8,973 bases of DNA from Limisphaerales bacterium (GTDB lineage: Bacteria; Verrucomicrobiota; Verrucomicrobiia; Limisphaerales; UBA11358), in contig DAIDJC010000127.1 in the NCBI GenBank assembly GCA_027451565.1, positions 1-8,973 of the forward strand. Reading direction: 5' to 3'. The notes beneath the pieces are model-generated. The model saw only the letters and a program-made list of their open reading frames with translations, was not told where the DNA came from and did no database searches. This document shows, piece after piece, positions 7,430 to 8,973 of the stretch. Both the position numbers and the translations under genes were made by a program. The first letter of the stretch is position 1. Every line of letters starts with the position of its first letter.

Positions 7430-8973
7430 TTATTCCTCCACCTCCACCACCAGGTTATCCATGATGTAATCCCGTCGTTCAGGCGTGTTTTTGCCCATGT
7501 AAAAATCAAATAATGGCCCGGATTCAGGCCTGGGCGCGTATTCCACCCGGCTTAATCGCATTTCCTTGCCTATGAACTGGGCAAATTCCTTTGGGCTTAT
7601 CTCCCCCAATCCCTTGAACCGTGTGATTTCCGGTTTTCCACCCAGGTCCTGCACGGCCTTGTCCCGTTCGCCCTCAGAATAACAATAACGGGTCTCCTGT
7701 TTGTTGCGCACCCGGAACAATGGGGTTTCCAGCACGTGCAAATGTCCGTTTTGAACCAGTTGCTCGAAAAATTTGAAAAAATACGTGATCATCAGATTGC
7801 GGATGTGCATCCCGTCCACGTCCGCATCCGTTGCGAGGATGACCTTCTCATAACGCAGGCTGTCTGTGTTGTCCTCCACTTGCAGCGCCTGCATGAGGTT
7901 GTACATCTCGTCATTCCGGTACATCACATCGCGCTTGAGGTCCCAGACGTTCAGCGGCTTGCCTTTCAGCACAAACACCGCCTGGGTATTCACGTCCCGG
8001 CAACTGGTAATGGAACCGGAGGCCGACTGGCCCTCGCAAATGAATATCATCGTTCCCTCCCCCCGCCCCTTTTTTTTGTCAAAATGACGTTTGCAATCCT
8101 TGAGTTGGGGAATGCGCAGGGCAATGGCCCTGGCCCTTTCCCGCGAGAGCTTCTTAACCTCCTGCAGTTCCTTGCGCAATTGCTGCGTATCCCGGACCTT
8201 GTTCACAATGGTCTCGGCGATTGGCTTGTTGCGCTGGAAAAAATGCAGCAATTCCTCCCGAACCTGGTTCACCAAGTCCGTGCGAATTTCGGTGTTGCCC
8301 AGCTTGTTCTTGGTCTGGGATTCAAAGACGGGATCTTTAAGGCGAATGGACACCGCCCCCACCATGCTTTCCCGCACGTCATCCCCGTCGAAACGTCCGT
8401 TGGAGTACTCATTCACCGCCTTGAGCAGGCCCTCCCTGAAGGCGCTCAAATGAGTTCCCCCGTCGCTTGTGTATTGGCCATTGACAAAGGAATAGAAAGT
8501 CTCGCCGTACCTCGACTGGCTGTGCGTGAAACAAAACTCAAGCGTTTTGCCCGAATAATGCAACGGGGCATATAACGGCTCGCTTCCATCCGCGCCCAGG
8601 TCCTCCATCACCAAGTCCATCAGCCCATGCCTGGATTGGTAGATTTTTGACTCGGCCCCCGCCATGTTCAACACAAGTTTCAAACCCGTGTTCAGGTAAC
8701 TGTAATGTCGCAGCCTCCGCTCCAGGTGTTCCAACCGGAATTCGCTCCCCTTGAATATGCTTTCATCCGGCTCGAATTCAATCAGTGTCCCATCTGGTTC
8801 AGACGTCTTGCCAGTGGCCTCCTTTTTCAGCCGGCCAGCCTGAAAATGCGCCTCGGCAAATTCTCCCGCGCGATGGCTGCGCACAAAAAAACGTCGCGAC
8901 AGCGCGTTCACGGCCTTGGTGCCCACTCCGTTCAAACCCACGCTGAACTGAAAAACCTCGTCGTTGTACTTCG
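7430..8973 (-). CDS. parE: DNA topoisomerase IV subunit B, N terminus beyond right edge
   Basis: The ATPase subunit of topoisomerase IV, which drives strand passage with ParC. The reading frame is open to the window edge (KYNDEVFQFSVGLNGVG), so the true start and the first ATP-binding motifs lie outside. About 513 residues are visible. Counting from the GTG codon at 8941, GLNGVGTKAVNALS is the ATP-lid motif (GLHGVG in Escherichia coli). VNGQYTSDGGTHLSAFREGL (153-172) and FESQTKNKLGN, with the catalytic Lys211, form the transducer domain. The TOPRIM domain has Glu303 in EGQSASGSI and the metal-binding TDADVDG (371-377), then RFKGLGEISPKEF (441-453). All metal-binding acidic residues are present. 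The GTG at 8941 is an internal valine codon, not the start. The gene ends with TAA 85 bp before the metalloprotease start. GyrB is the alternative, but the motif forms and the downstream parC favour ParE. Confidence 0.95.
   Translation of the reverse strand, partial: KYNDEVFQFSVGLNGVGTKAVNALSRRFFVRSHRAGEFAEAHFQAGRLKKEATGKTSEPDGTLIEFEPDESIFKGSEFRLEHLERRLRHYSYLNTGLKLVLNMAGAESKIYQSRHGLMDLVMEDLGADGSEPLYAPLHYSGKTLEFCFTHSQSRYGETFYSFVNGQYTSDGGTHLSAFREGLLKAVNEYSNGRFDGDDVRESMVGAVSIRLKDPVFESQTKNKLGNTEIRTDLVNQVREELLHFFQRNKPIAETIVNKVRDTQQLRKELQEVKKLSRERARAIALRIPQLKDCKRHFDKKKGRGEGTMIFICEGQSASGSITSCRDVNTQAVFVLKGKPLNVWDLKRDVMYRNDEMYNLMQALQVEDNTDSLRYEKVILATDADVDGMHIRNLMITYFFKFFEQLVQNGHLHVLETPLFRVRNKQETRYCYSEGERDKAVQDLGGKPEITRFKGLGEISPKEFAQFIGKEMRLSRVEYAPRPESGPLFDFYMGKNTPERRDYIMDNLVVEVEE

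Noticed and set aside
7345..7509. N-terminal extension of the metalloprotease into parE (TTG start)
   Set aside because: The extension overlaps the parE C-terminal codons in another frame, is Trp/Arg-rich and unlike a protein N terminus, and would bury the signal peptide.
7736..8575. 279-codon open frame on the plus strand opposite parE
   Set aside because: It lies wholly antisense to strongly conserved ParE motifs and reads as a low-complexity complement of them, with no recognisable domain. It is a shadow of codon bias.
1..8973. Search by eye for CRISPR repeats, insertion-sequence ends, tRNA or rRNA and defence genes
   Set aside because: No regularly spaced repeats, transposase, tRNA-like cloverleaf or defence domain was seen. 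The window is nearly filled by five housekeeping or metabolic genes.

Overview
The window holds five genes, all read from the minus strand and all tightly packed. They are probably from a free-living Gram-negative-type bacterium of the Verrucomicrobiota or a related PVC/Bacteroidota-like lineage. The assignment rests on the topoisomerase IV pair: the ParE fragment carries a 'GLNGVGTKAVNALS' ATP-lid motif and an 'EG-SASGSI...RDVNTQAVF' TOPRIM block, and ParC carries 'HPHGNASI' and 'AAPRYIE'. I associate these forms with the Bacteroidota/Verrucomicrobiota type rather than with proteobacterial ParC/ParE. The lack of clear Shine-Dalgarno sequences before most starts and the moderately GC-rich composition fit this. 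The phylum is an inference, not a demonstrated fact.

In order of transcription (right to left): (1) parE, topoisomerase IV subunit B, 5' end beyond the window (8973-7430). (2) A large secreted zinc metalloprotease of the metzincin-like DUF5117/DUF4953 type with HExxHxxGxxH and a Met-turn (7344-4711). (3) parC, topoisomerase IV subunit A (4606-2489). (4) A cytoplasmic family GH1 beta-glycosidase (2439-1168). (5) The first ~319 codons of carB, the large subunit of carbamoyl-phosphate synthetase (959-1), which runs off the left edge. Gaps are about 85, 104, 49 and 208 bp. The first four genes could form one transcription unit, and carB sits after the widest gap.

ParE and ParC form the A2B2 decatenase that separates daughter chromosomes; here a secreted protease gene lies between the two subunit genes. 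The GH1 enzyme has an intact catalytic pair and a glycone-site glutamate typical of enzymes acting on non-phosphorylated sugars. CarB feeds arginine and pyrimidine synthesis and has no visible functional tie to the others.

No mobile element, CRISPR array, tRNA or rRNA was seen. I found no convincing new multi-gene system. The points most worth a second look are the split parE/parC arrangement, non-canonical residues at the quinolone-pocket positions of both topoisomerase subunits, and a very GC-rich GNRA-loop hairpin between parC and the GH1 gene.
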